Part shown: positions 44,382 to 52,991 of the stretch, piece by piece | Position numbering within the stretch: the first letter of the stretch is position 1 | How the letters are laid out: each line of letters starts with the position of its first letter | Origin: Fluviibacter sp964498255 | GTDB taxonomy: Bacteria > Pseudomonadota > Gammaproteobacteria > Burkholderiales > Rhodocyclaceae | Direction: 5' to 3' | DNA length: 64,000 nucleotides | Assembly (NCBI GenBank): GCA_964498255.1 | Contig: CAZCGW010000008.1 | Span: 7,088-71,087, forward strand | The notes under the pieces: generated by a model | What the model was told of the DNA's origin: nothing | Database searches by the model: none | The model's input: the letters and a program-made list of their open reading frames with translations, nothing else | Program-made: the position numbers and the translations under genes

Positions 44382-44726
44382 TTACAGGCTCCACAGAATC
44401 TTGCTGGCCCAACCGGCATAACCGATCAGAACGGCGATAGTCAGGACATGCAGCGACAGGCGAACGCTGGTCGGCTTAACGTAGTCCATCCACAGGTCAC
44501 GGATACCAATCCATGCGTGGTAAAAGAGGCTCAGGAAGAACAGGAAAGTGACAAACTTCATGAAGCCATTGGCAAATACGCTGCGCCAGGCATCAGCGGT
44601 ATGCGGCTGAACAACCAGCATGACAACCAAGAAGATCACGGTGTACATAGCCATCAGCACGGCAGTCGCGCGCTGGGCGATCCAGGTGGTGAGGCCGTAG
44701 TGGGCCCCGACAACGTTACGTTTCAT
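44382..44726 (-). CDS. sdhD: Succinate dehydrogenase membrane anchor SdhD
   Basis: SdhD of 114 residues with three transmembrane helices and a heme/quinone-site pattern (FFLSLFYHAWIGIRDLWMDYVKP, where H and D-Y are conserved). ATG 44726 overlaps the sdhC stop (TAATG) and is preferred over a start at 44741 inside sdhC. It anchors SdhAB and helps form the ubiquinone site. Confidence 0.93.
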   Translation of the reverse strand: MKRNVVGAHYGLTTWIAQRATAVLMAMYTVIFLVVMLVVQPHTADAWRSVFANGFMKFVTFLFFLSLFYHAWIGIRDLWMDYVKPTSVRLSLHVLTIAVLIGYAGWASKILWSL

Positions 44727-45118
44727 TACCACAGCAGACACCCTCCAAGAATAACGGTCAGAGTCAGGCTGACAATTAGAACCAGGCCGGCCGACTTACG
44801 GGCAGCCGGCAGATCAATGCCGATATGCCAGTCAAGCAGCAGAAAGCGGATACCTGCACAGAAGTGGTGAAGGTAAGCCCAAAGCAAACCGAGCAAGACA
44901 AGCTTGCCAATCGGATTAGCTACAACGGCTTGAAAGAGCTCGAAAGCGCTATCAGTTAAGCTCCACTGAAACAACGCAAGAATGAGCGGTAGGCAGAGAA
45001 ACAGGCCAACGCCACTAACGCGATGCAGGATGGAGACTTTGCCCGGCAAGGGCAGGCGGATCGTTTTTAGGTCCAAATTCTTTGGACGCTGCTTCTTCTT
45101 GATGGCTAACTCTGTCAT
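44726..45118 (-). CDS. sdhC: Succinate dehydrogenase cytochrome b556 subunit
   Basis: SdhC of 130 residues with three transmembrane helices. LPGKVSILHRVSGVGLFLCLP is the SdhC signature (S and R near the quinone) and HHFCAGIRFLLLDWHIG carries the heme-b histidine. ATG 45118 follows AAGGAAAA. First gene of the sdh operon. A possible promoter on the minus strand is TACAAT at about 45157-45162, with a weak -35. Confidence 0.93.
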   Translation of the reverse strand: MTELAIKKKQRPKNLDLKTIRLPLPGKVSILHRVSGVGLFLCLPLILALFQWSLTDSAFELFQAVVANPIGKLVLLGLLWAYLHHFCAGIRFLLLDWHIGIDLPAARKSAGLVLIVSLTLTVILGGCLLW

Positions 45119-45265
45119 GTGTTTTCCTTCGATCAAGACTACCTAGAACGTAAGATTGTAGCCGAAGCGGGGAGCGATGGAATCCCCCCGAGGGCTGTTT
45201 TCTTAAGCTTTTTTTAATGAAACAGTTGGATACGCAAAATTAATGCAACGCAACAATCCGATGTT

Positions 45266-46012
45266 TTATCCCAACTCATTGAAATAGTGATGATTTACGG
45301 TGGAGTACAACCCGCGACGCCATTCAGCGGCACGATCACCATAGGTAAATGCGGTGCGCTCAACACTGAGTAATGGCGTACCCTCTTCCAGATTAAGCAG
45401 GTGTGCTGCAGCCGCATCTGCCGCCACTGCACGAATTTTTTCTTCGGCACGCACCATCCGCACACCAAAAATCGATTCAAAGAGGGTGTAAAGCGATCGA
45501 TCCGAGGTGCGCAGTTGATCCAGCGTCAGATTCGGAAACAAATCTGCTGGTAAATAGATTTCATCGACGACCATGGGTTTGCCATCGAGTCGCAAAATGC
45601 GTCGAAGTTGAATCACCGGATCACCATAAGGGATGGCCAATGCTTTGGCGACTTCTTGCCCGGCCCGCAACGTCTGGCATTCCAGCGGCTCACTGCGTGA
45701 ACGTGGCACCCCGCCCTCATCCGGCACCAGACGTAGAAAACGGAAAAAAGCCCGCGGATCGGCATGGGTCGCTACAAACGTGCCCTTGCCCTGCCGACGC
45801 ACCAGCAGGTTTTCGGCGGCTAACTCATCAATAGCACGACGCACCGTGCCCTGACTCACCTCAAAGCGGGCGGCCAAATCCATCTCACTGGGAATCATTT
45901 CTCCGGGCTGCCATTCCTTATCAGCAAGTGCCTGAACTATCAGGTCCTGTATCTGACGGTAGAGCGGCCGAAAAGCTGGCACAGAAGACGGTACGGATGC
46001 ATAAGAAGACAT
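45266..46012 (-). CDS. GntR-family regulator (HutC/UTRA type)
   Basis: Transcription factor of 248 residues. The N-terminal winged helix-turn-helix (about 15-82) has QIQDLIVQALADKEWQPGEMIPSEMDLAARFEVSQGTVRRAIDELAAENLLVRRQGKGTFVATH, the canonical GntR pattern. The C-terminal UTRA domain (PLLSVERTAFTYGDRAAEWRRGLYS) would bind a small molecule. It sits between the sdh operon (same strand) and divergent mdh, so it may sense a carboxylate and regulate TCA genes. The ligand is unknown. Confidence 0.92.
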   Translation of the reverse strand: MSSYASVPSSVPAFRPLYRQIQDLIVQALADKEWQPGEMIPSEMDLAARFEVSQGTVRRAIDELAAENLLVRRQGKGTFVATHADPRAFFRFLRLVPDEGGVPRSRSEPLECQTLRAGQEVAKALAIPYGDPVIQLRRILRLDGKPMVVDEIYLPADLFPNLTLDQLRTSDRSLYTLFESIFGVRMVRAEEKIRAVAADAAAAHLLNLEEGTPLLSVERTAFTYGDRAAEWRRGLYSTVNHHYFNELG

Positions 46013-46048
46013 AGGCGTATTTCAGCACAGTTTTGGTTGCTTTGCGCA

Positions 46049-46077
46049 TTGACAGCGATCCACTGCACCACTACCAT
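46049..46077 (+). promoter_or_regulatory. Promoter of mdh
   Basis: A consensus -35 TTGACA (46049-46054) and a -10 TACCAT (46072-46077) separated by exactly 17 bases, with the mdh ATG at 46121. It lies between divergent gntR and mdh. Confidence 0.65.
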
Positions 46078-46120
46078 CGAAAAGTTTCATCCATAATTCA
46101 AAATTTCGAGGAGTCTACTC

Positions 46121-47113
46121 ATGTCCAAAGCGCCTATGCGCGTCGCCGTCACAGGCGCCGCTGGTCAGATCGGTTATAGCCTGCTGTTCCGTATTGCTTC
46201 CGGCGAAATGCTCGGCAAGGATCAGCCCGTCATTCTTCAACTGCTCGACCTGCCACAAGCCCAGAAGGCTGTGCAAGGCGTCATGATGGAGCTGGACGAC
46301 TGTGCCTTCCCACTGCTGGCCGGTATGGTTGCCACTGACGACCCGAATGTTGCATTCAAAGATGCCGACGTCTGTCTGCTGGTGGGTGCACGCCCACGCG
46401 GCCCAGGTATGGAACGTGCCGATCTGCTGCAAGCTAACGGCGCTATCTTCACGGTTCAAGGCGAAGCCATTGCCAAGAACGCTAAAGAAGACGTCAAGGT
46501 TCTGGTTGTTGGCAACCCATGCAACACCAACGCACTGATCGCTGGCGCTGCTGCCCGCAAGGTTGGCCGCACGAATCCGAACAACTACCACGGCATGCTG
46601 CGTCTGGATCACAACCGTGCTCTGACTCAGCTGGCTCAGAAGGCTGGCCGTCCGGTTTCTTCGCTGAAGAAACTGGTTGTGTGGGGTAACCACTCGCCAT
46701 CGATGTACGCCGACTACCGCTTCTGCACCTCGAACGGTGACAGCGTTAAAGATCTAATCAACGATGCTGCATGGAACAACGATGTGTTCCTGCCAACCGT
46801 TGGCAAGCGTGGCGCTGCCATTATCGATGCACGCGGTCTGTCGTCGGCTGCTTCGGCCGCCAACGCTGCCATCGATCACATCCATGACTGGCACCTGGGT
46901 TCGGACGAATGGGTCACCATGGGCGTTCCAGCACCTGCCGATAACGGCTACGGCATTCCGGAAGGCATCGTCTTCGGCTTCCCATGCGAATGCAAGGGCG
47001 GCAAGTTCGCCCTGATCAAGGGTCTGGAAGTCGATGAGTACTCGAAGGGTAAGATCGCTCTGACCCTGAAGGAACTGACCGAAGAGAAGGAAGCTGTTGC
47101 TGCCATGCTGTAA
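46121..47113 (+). CDS. mdh: Malate dehydrogenase
   Basis: NAD-dependent malate dehydrogenase of 330 residues, interconverting malate and oxaloacetate. The nucleotide fold begins VAVTGAAGQIGYSLLFRIASGEMLG. LVGARPRGPGMERADLLQANG carries the substrate-binding arginines, and MLRLDHNRALTQLAQKAG with VVWGNHSPSMYADYR carries the catalytic Asp-His pair. This is the betaproteobacterial, cytosolic-like class rather than the shorter E. coli class. Monocistronic, followed by a terminator. Confidence 0.97.
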   Translation: MSKAPMRVAVTGAAGQIGYSLLFRIASGEMLGKDQPVILQLLDLPQAQKAVQGVMMELDDCAFPLLAGMVATDDPNVAFKDADVCLLVGARPRGPGMERADLLQANGAIFTVQGEAIAKNAKEDVKVLVVGNPCNTNALIAGAAARKVGRTNPNNYHGMLRLDHNRALTQLAQKAGRPVSSLKKLVVWGNHSPSMYADYRFCTSNGDSVKDLINDAAWNNDVFLPTVGKRGAAIIDARGLSSAASAANAAIDHIHDWHLGSDEWVTMGVPAPADNGYGIPEGIVFGFPCECKGGKFALIKGLEVDEYSKGKIALTLKELTEEKEAVAAML

Positions 47114-47138
47114 TCAGTTTTTCTGATAGCAACTGCTG

Positions 47139-47167
47139 AAAGGGTCACGCTTGCGTGGCCCTTTTGC
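47139..47167 (+). terminator. Intrinsic terminator of mdh
   Basis: GGGTCACGC-tt-GCGTGGCCC (one G-T pair) followed by TTTTGCTTT, about 28 bases after the mdh stop. Confidence 0.8.
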
Positions 47168-47227
47168 TTTATCCTTGCAGACTAATCTACCTACCCGCTT
47201 TTACCTGATTGAGACGAGTCACCGATC

Positions 47228-48253
47228 ATGACCAAAACCGCTGCCAACGCTGCGCTAACACCTGACGAAGTTCTGTTTCCGGGCGAAAAACCATTTCCGA
47301 TGCTACCCGCCGTAGATCACTACTGCGGCTCGGAAAAGCTAATGAAAAAAGCGATGGCAATTCAGGCCGAAATCGCTGCCGAATACGGACCTCTGGCGAT
47401 GGACATCACCTGCGACTGCGAGGATGGTGCCGCCGCCGGTAATGAAAAAGCCCATGCCGAGCTTTGTGTAGCGATGATCAACTCGAGTGACAATCAATTT
47501 GGCCGCGTTGGTGCGCGTGTTCACGATGTAACACATGGCCACTGGCAGGATGACCTGGAAATTCTGGTCGGCGGTGCTGGCAACCGCCTACCTTTCATTA
47601 CCTTGCCTAAACCACGTGGTATTGAGGATGTACGCGCTTTTCTCAAAGAACTGCGAGCCACAGAGCAACGTCACGGCATCAAGAACCCCATTCCTGCACA
47701 CGTGCTGATCGAAACACACGGGGCGCTGCACGAGGTTTGGGATATTGCGGCTCTAGACGGTATCGAGTCACTGGATTTTGGCCTGATGGATTTTGTATCG
47801 GGTCACTTTGGTGCCGTTCCCGGTAGCGCCATGAAGAGCCCGGGGCAGTTTGACCACCCGCTTGTGCGCCGAGCCAAACTGGAAATCTCCAGCGCCGCAC
47901 TCGGCCATGGCAAGGTGCCATCACACAATGTGACGACCGAATTATCTGATCTGGAATACATCCGTCGAGATGCCGAACGTGCACGCAATGAGTTTGGCTA
48001 TCTGCGCATGTGGAGCATCCATCCGGTACAGATCCGCCCAATTCTAGACGCGATGAGCCCAGACTTCTCCGAGGTTCAGGATGCCGCTGAAATCATCAGC
48101 GCCGCTGCCGATGCGGATTGGGGTCCTATCCGCCATAACGGCAAACTACAGGATCGTGCCGCCTACCGGTATTACTGGACGCTACTCAAGCGTGCCCGTA
48201 GCACCGGGGTACCTTTACCTACCGGCATTGCCGAACGCTTCTTTACTGTTTAA
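47228..48253 (+). CDS. HpcH/HpaI-family CoA ester lyase-like protein
   Basis: A 341-residue TIM-barrel protein of the HpcH/HpaI aldolase / citrate-lyase beta family. The Mg-binding acidic residues are in ITCDCEDGAAAGNEKAHAEL, and IETHGALHEVWDIAALDGIESLDFGLMDFVSG is a family signature. Members cleave malyl-CoA or citramalyl-CoA, but the substrate is not readable here. It lies downstream of mdh after a terminator and 5 bases before minC. Confidence 0.82.
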   Translation: MTKTAANAALTPDEVLFPGEKPFPMLPAVDHYCGSEKLMKKAMAIQAEIAAEYGPLAMDITCDCEDGAAAGNEKAHAELCVAMINSSDNQFGRVGARVHDVTHGHWQDDLEILVGGAGNRLPFITLPKPRGIEDVRAFLKELRATEQRHGIKNPIPAHVLIETHGALHEVWDIAALDGIESLDFGLMDFVSGHFGAVPGSAMKSPGQFDHPLVRRAKLEISSAALGHGKVPSHNVTTELSDLEYIRRDAERARNEFGYLRMWSIHPVQIRPILDAMSPDFSEVQDAAEIISAAADADWGPIRHNGKLQDRAAYRYYWTLLKRARSTGVPLPTGIAERFFTV

Positions 48254-48258
48254 CCACT

Positions 48259-49128
48259 ATGACGCACGATACTGCCAACAACAGCGACATCGCTCTGATT
48301 GAATTCAAGGGCACGACCCTACCCGTTTTAGCCATCACACTACGCAGTCTGGATCCCAAAGAATTGGCCAATGCCGGCAGCACCTTGTTTGGTGAGGGCG
48401 CTTTCTTTGATGATGACCTGGCCGTGCTGGATCTCAGCCAGGTCATCACCTGGCCAGAACAGGTTGAATGGCCGTTGATCGTTCAATTACTCACCAGCCA
48501 TGGTCTGCGTGTGCTTGGTGTCACCCGGGGCAATAGCACACTTACCGATTCTGCCGCGGGCGCAGGTTTACCAACACTCGCGCTCAGCGCCGGTCGATCA
48601 GCCAAGCCCGCACCAGCGCCTAAAAAGGTATCGATAGCAGACCCGGAACTAGACAAGATACCCGCCAGTTTGCGCAAAGCACCAACATCCGTGCCCACAA
48701 CTGATGCACCCGCTGAAATTGCTAAAGCCGAACCCGATGAATCTGTTCTGGAAAATCCAGGCACACTGGTCATCGACCGTCCGTTACGTTCCGGACAGCA
48801 GGTCTATGCACGCGGTGGCGATCTGGTGATACTGGCAGCAGTCAATCCGGGCGCGGAAGTGATCGCTGACGGCAACATCCATGTATACGCCCCGCTTCGT
48901 GGTCGCGCATTGGCCGGAGCCCGTGGCAATGCCCAGGCAAGGATTCTCACAACGGTATTTGCTGCCGAACTGGTTTCTATCGCTGGCATTTACCGTACCT
49001 TTGAAGATGGCGTCCCTGCCAAACTGGCTAATCAGCCGGTACAGGTGCGGTTGGCACAGGAACCCGTTGTATCACCCAGCACTGGGCAGAAGTCGCGCCT
49101 GGAAATCGATATTCTTCGTGTGGATTAA
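48259..49128 (+). CDS. minC: Septum site-determining protein MinC
   Basis: MinC of 289 residues, a FtsZ-assembly inhibitor that blocks division at the poles. The N-terminal domain (about 1-105, KELANAGSTLFGEGAFFDDDLAVLDLS) binds FtsZ. After a Pro/Ala-rich linker, the C-terminal beta-helix (LVIDRPLRSGQQVYARGGDLVILAAVNPGAEVIADGNIHVYAPLRGRALAGA) dimerises and binds MinD. First of minCDE. Confidence 0.96.
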   Translation: MTHDTANNSDIALIEFKGTTLPVLAITLRSLDPKELANAGSTLFGEGAFFDDDLAVLDLSQVITWPEQVEWPLIVQLLTSHGLRVLGVTRGNSTLTDSAAGAGLPTLALSAGRSAKPAPAPKKVSIADPELDKIPASLRKAPTSVPTTDAPAEIAKAEPDESVLENPGTLVIDRPLRSGQQVYARGGDLVILAAVNPGAEVIADGNIHVYAPLRGRALAGARGNAQARILTTVFAAELVSIAGIYRTFEDGVPAKLANQPVQVRLAQEPVVSPSTGQKSRLEIDILRVD

Positions 49129-49202
49129 GCGGTGAGCGCCCAAAGGGTGCGCCGAATCAGCTAAAATCTACAAAATTTTATTTTCTAATTCCGGGAGCAG
49201 AT

Positions 49203-50015
49203 GTGACTCGTATTGTTGTCGTTACTTCAGGTAAGGGCGGTGTTGGCAAAACCACGACCAGCGCCTCTTTCGCCAGCGGTCTAGCCATGCGCGGTTTTAA
49301 AACCGCAGTGATCGACTTTGATGTGGGTCTGCGTAACCTCGACCTGATTATGGGTTGCGAGCGTCGCGTTGTTTATGATCTGGTAAACGTGATCTCTGGT
49401 GAAGCAACGCTGAATCAGGCACTCATCAAAGACAAGCACTGCGAGAACCTGTTCGTACTCCCTGCCTCGCAAACACGCGACAAGGATGCGCTCACCGAAG
49501 AAGGCGTCGAAAAAGTATTGAAAGACCTGGAACACATGGGTTTTGAATATGTCATTTGTGACTCACCTGCCGGTATCGAACGCGGTGCCGTCATGGCCCT
49601 CACCTTTGCCGATGAAGCCATCATTGTGACCAATCCAGAGGTATCCTCGGTACGCGATTCGGATCGCATTCTGGGCATTCTGCAAGCTAAATCGAAACGT
49701 GCCCAAGCCGGTGGCGAACCGGTTAAAGAGCACCTGCTGGTCACCCGTTACTCACCAAAGCGCGTAGAAGACGGTGAAATGCTCTCGTACAAAGACGTTC
49801 AGGAAATTTTGCGCGTGCCTATTATTGGCGTTATTCCAGAGTCGGAATCCGTACTACACGCATCGAACCAGGGCACCCCTGCGATTCATATCGAGCAATC
49901 CGAAGTAGCAGAAGCCTATAAGGATGTTATCGCTCGCTTCCTAGGTGAAGATGCCCCGCTACGCTTTGTTTCGTATGAGAAACCAGGCCTGTTCAAGCGT
50001 TTATTCGGAGGCTAA
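49203..50015 (+). CDS. minD: Septum site-determining ATPase MinD
   Basis: MinD of 270 residues, the membrane-binding ATPase of the Min oscillator. It starts at GTG 49203, after GGGAG. The deviant Walker A is VVTSGKGGVGKTTTSAS with the signature lysine, and the C-terminal amphipathic membrane helix is KPGLFKRLFGG. DSPAGIERGAV is the Walker B region. Confidence 0.97.
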   Translation: MTRIVVVTSGKGGVGKTTTSASFASGLAMRGFKTAVIDFDVGLRNLDLIMGCERRVVYDLVNVISGEATLNQALIKDKHCENLFVLPASQTRDKDALTEEGVEKVLKDLEHMGFEYVICDSPAGIERGAVMALTFADEAIIVTNPEVSSVRDSDRILGILQAKSKRAQAGGEPVKEHLLVTRYSPKRVEDGEMLSYKDVQEILRVPIIGVIPESESVLHASNQGTPAIHIEQSEVAEAYKDVIARFLGEDAPLRFVSYEKPGLFKRLFGG

Positions 50016-50018
50016 GCG

Positions 50019-50279
50019 ATGTCCCTGCTCTCCCTTATTTTCGGTTCCAAACCTAAAACGGCCAACATGGCCAAAGAACGCCTGCAGCTGATCATCGCCC
50101 GCGAGCGTGTGGACGATGGAAAGCCATCTGCAGACTTTCTCCCTGCCATGCAGCAAGAGCTGGTCGCTGTGATCTCCAAGTACGTGCACGTTAATGCTGA
50201 CGACATCAAAGTGTCTATGGAGAAAAAAGGCAACTATGAGGTTCTGGAAGTGAATATTGTTCTGCCTGAACAGAACTAA
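50019..50279 (+). CDS. minE: Cell division topological specificity factor MinE
   Basis: MinE of 86 residues, which stimulates MinD ATPase and drives oscillation. The N-terminal anti-MinCD helix is AKERLQLIIARERV; the C-terminal part forms the dimer beta-sheet. It starts 3 bases after minD and ends before a palindromic terminator. Confidence 0.96.
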   Translation: MSLLSLIFGSKPKTANMAKERLQLIIARERVDDGKPSADFLPAMQQELVAVISKYVHVNADDIKVSMEKKGNYEVLEVNIVLPEQN

Positions 50280-50300
50280 ATTTTCTCCTACGTCATAAAG

Positions 50301-50330
50301 CAGAAAAGGATCCCGCGGGATCCTTTTCTG
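50301..50330. terminator. Bidirectional terminator after minE
   Basis: A perfect palindrome CAGAAAAGGATCCCG/CGGGATCCTTTTCTG with an A-run left and a T-run right. It can terminate minCDE on plus and the CBS gene on minus. Confidence 0.85.
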
Positions 50331-50346
50331 CTTATAACAAAAAAAC

Positions 50347-50781
50347 CTAAGCCAGTATCTCGGCGATATCATCCGCAATTTTAAGTTCGCGCTCAAACTG
50401 TTGCCATTCGATGCCCAAGGCATCGCGAGATGACACCATGCCCACCGGCCTGCCTTGCGACAGCACAGGCACATGTCGAAAACCATGCTGATGCATCAGG
50501 TGCAAGGCGTGCGAGAGCGGTCTGTCCGCTTCCAGTCCGACTACATCGTGCGTCATTACGCTATCGAGTAGCGTTGTCGACACATCAAGCTCAGCGGCTA
50601 CGACCCGATTCATTAAGTCTCGCTCGGTAAAAATACCAACCAACACACCATTGTGCTCAACGACGACCGATCCAACGTCTTTGGCCTTCATGGCCTGCGC
50701 TGCCTCGAGCACAGTCATTTGTGGACTACCTACAACCAATGGACGTTTGCTCACAATCGACTGCAAATTTCTATTCGGCAT
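50347..50781 (-). CDS. Tandem CBS-domain protein
   Basis: A 144-residue protein made of two CBS domains: about 10-63 (VVGSPQMTVLEAAQAMKAKDVGSVVVEHNGVLVGIFTERDL) and about 70-130 (VMTHDVVGLEADRPLSHALHLMHQHGFRHVPVLSQGRPVGMVSSRD). Such stand-alone pairs usually bind adenine nucleotides and regulate another protein. The target is unknown. Convergent with minE. Confidence 0.92.
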   Translation of the reverse strand: MPNRNLQSIVSKRPLVVGSPQMTVLEAAQAMKAKDVGSVVVEHNGVLVGIFTERDLMNRVVAAELDVSTTLLDSVMTHDVVGLEADRPLSHALHLMHQHGFRHVPVLSQGRPVGMVSSRDALGIEWQQFERELKIADDIAEILA

Positions 50782-50873
50782 GATAGATGCCTCCTAAAGA
50801 GTGGCGTTCGTCTATATTCCTCTGAAACAGTCAGTAATCAAGCTGCGTTGCAACACAATTAACACGGGGCCGG

Positions 50874-51443
50874 TCATCGCCATACCCCTGTGAGAACCTT
50901 TTCAGCCCAAAGCAAAGCCGACAAAGTTTTACCATCAGTCAGCTCACCCTGACGAACAGCTTCCATAGCCTCATCAAGGCTTAATTCAAGCAATTCGAGG
51001 AACTCACCCTCGTCGAGCTGGTTCTGACCAAGCGCTGTCAGCTCCCGCGCCATGAAAATTTCAATGCGCTCATTCGCATAGCCAATGGTCGGATGCATTG
51101 TGCCAAGGTGCTGCCAATCGCCTGCCGTGTAACCCGCTTCTTCAATAAGTTCTCGTTTGGCGGTGAGCAAGGGGACTTCATTCGGGTCAATCTTCCCTGC
51201 AGGCAACTCCAGCATAACGCGACCCACCGGGTAGCGATACTGCCGCTCGAATATCAGCTTGCCGTTTGGTAATACGGGAATAATCACCACCGCTCCTGGA
51301 TGCATCACGTATTCTCGGATGCCCTCGCTGCCATCAGGCAGACGCACACGATCGCGCCGAACATCTAACAGACGGCCCTGCCATATCTGTTCGCTGTTTA
51401 TGCAGCTTTCAATCAGATGGGCATCTTCAAGTGTTTTATTCAT
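50874..51443 (-). CDS. NUDIX hydrolase (ADP-ribose pyrophosphatase-like)
   Basis: A 189-residue NUDIX protein. The Nudix box is GKIDPNEVPLLTAKRELIEEAGYTAGDW, with E-x-x-E-E, and AVVIIPVLPNGKLIFERQYRYPVGRVMLELPAG is the ADP-ribose pyrophosphatase (NudF) class signature. It would hydrolyse ADP-ribose or similar nucleoside diphosphate sugars. On the same strand as nuo, just past the nuoN terminator. Confidence 0.9.
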   Translation of the reverse strand: MNKTLEDAHLIESCINSEQIWQGRLLDVRRDRVRLPDGSEGIREYVMHPGAVVIIPVLPNGKLIFERQYRYPVGRVMLELPAGKIDPNEVPLLTAKRELIEEAGYTAGDWQHLGTMHPTIGYANERIEIFMARELTALGQNQLDEGEFLELLELSLDEAMEAVRQGELTDGKTLSALLWAEKVLTGVWR

Positions 51444-51458
51444 CTGGCTTCACCATAA

Positions 51459-51484
51459 AAAACGCCCCGATGAACGGGGCGTTT
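51459..51484 (-). terminator. Terminator of the nuo operon
   Basis: On the minus strand AACGCCCCG-ttcat-CGGGGCGTT followed by TTTT, 20 bases after the nuoN stop. Confidence 0.85.
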
Positions 51485-51504
51485 CGAGATTATTCAGTGA
51501 CAGG

Positions 51505-52977
51505 TTACAGCGAACGCAGCAAAGAGAATGCACAGAGCGACATGATTGTTTGCGGGAACAGGCCAAACAATGCAATGGCTAAGCCGTTGATCGACAGCAA
51601 TACACGCATATCGGTAGGTGCTTCAATCGGTGTTTCATCAATCGGTTCATCAAAGTACATCACTTTGACGATACGCAGGTAGTAGAAAGCACCAATCAGT
51701 GACATCAGCACAGCATAAATTGCCAGCCCAATCTGACCCGAAGCAACGACAGCCTGAAGAATAGAGAATTTGGCAAAGAAGCCGATAAAGAACGGCACAC
51801 CCGCCATCGAGAACATGATCATCATCATGACAGCAGCAAACCACGGGTTACGTTTATTCAGACCCTTGAAGTCATCCAGACGATCCGCTTCAAACCCTGC
51901 ACGGGACAGCAAGATAATCACGCCGAAGGCTGCGACGCTCATCATGACATACGAAACCACGTAGAACATTGAAGAGCTATAGGCGTTCAAGGCAAAGCGC
52001 GCATCACCACCCACTACGCCAACAACGATACCCAGCAGAACGAAGCCCATGTGTGAAATCGTCGAATAGGCCAACATGCGCTTGATATTCGTTTGAGGAA
52101 TGGCCGCCAGGTTACCGATGGCCAACGAAAGCACCGCCAGAATCAGGAGCATGCCTTGCCAATCTGGTGCCAACAGCAACAGACCAGACACGAGCAAACG
52201 CATCGTGATAGCAAACGCAGCCAACTTCGGCGCACCACCAATCAGCATGGTAATTGCCGTTGGTGCACCTTGGTAAACGTCTGGTACCCACATATGGAAA
52301 GGCACAACACCCAGCTTAAAGGCTAGACCCGAAACAATGAAGACTAGGCCGAAAATCAGGATGGTTGGGTTAGCCGCATTAGCAACCAGCGCATCAGAAA
52401 TTTCCGGGATGCTCAGCGTGCCTGTCGCACCGTAAATCATAGACATGCCATACAACAGCAACCCAGAAGCCAGCGCTCCCAACACGAAATACTTCATCGC
52501 CGCTTCAGTTGATGTAACGCTGTCGCGGTTCATGGCAATCAGGGCATACATAGACAGTGTTAGCAGCTCAAGACCCAGGTAGATCGTCAGCAAATGATTG
52601 GCCGAAATCATAACCATCATGCCCAGAGTGGCAAACAGAACCAGCACGTAGAACTCGCCACGACGCAAATCCGGACGCTGCAGTACGTAAGGGCGAGCGT
52701 AGAAAAGGGTCACAATCGATGTGAGATACAGCACAAGCTTAAGCAGGTCGCCCATCAAGTCGTCAACGTATAGACCGTTGAAGGCATAAACCACCTCACC
52801 CGTGCTGGTAAACAGCGTCAGGATCGCAGCACCAACCAGCGTGAGCTGTGTCAGAACAAACGTCGATGTGTGGGCAGGATCCTTGAAGCAAAGATCCAGG
52901 AGAAGAATCAGACAGCCCATGGCCAAAACCAGAACTTCTGGGCTGGCTGTAATGAGATCGAGCACGTATGGGTTCAT
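51505..52977 (-). CDS. nuoN: NADH dehydrogenase I subunit N
   Basis: Antiporter-like proton-pumping membrane subunit of complex I, 490 residues with about 14 transmembrane helices. Characteristic segments are LGLELLTLSMYALIAMNRDSVTSTEAAMKYFVLGALASGLLLYG and GVVPFHMWVPDVYQGAPTAITMLIGGAPKLAAF. Last gene of the nuo operon. Confidence 0.96.
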   Translation of the reverse strand: MNPYVLDLITASPEVLVLAMGCLILLLDLCFKDPAHTSTFVLTQLTLVGAAILTLFTSTGEVVYAFNGLYVDDLMGDLLKLVLYLTSIVTLFYARPYVLQRPDLRRGEFYVLVLFATLGMMVMISANHLLTIYLGLELLTLSMYALIAMNRDSVTSTEAAMKYFVLGALASGLLLYGMSMIYGATGTLSIPEISDALVANAANPTILIFGLVFIVSGLAFKLGVVPFHMWVPDVYQGAPTAITMLIGGAPKLAAFAITMRLLVSGLLLLAPDWQGMLLILAVLSLAIGNLAAIPQTNIKRMLAYSTISHMGFVLLGIVVGVVGGDARFALNAYSSSMFYVVSYVMMSVAAFGVIILLSRAGFEADRLDDFKGLNKRNPWFAAVMMMIMFSMAGVPFFIGFFAKFSILQAVVASGQIGLAIYAVLMSLIGAFYYLRIVKVMYFDEPIDETPIEAPTDMRVLLSINGLAIALFGLFPQTIMSLCAFSLLRSL

Positions 52978-52991
52978 TTTGACTGGTTCCG

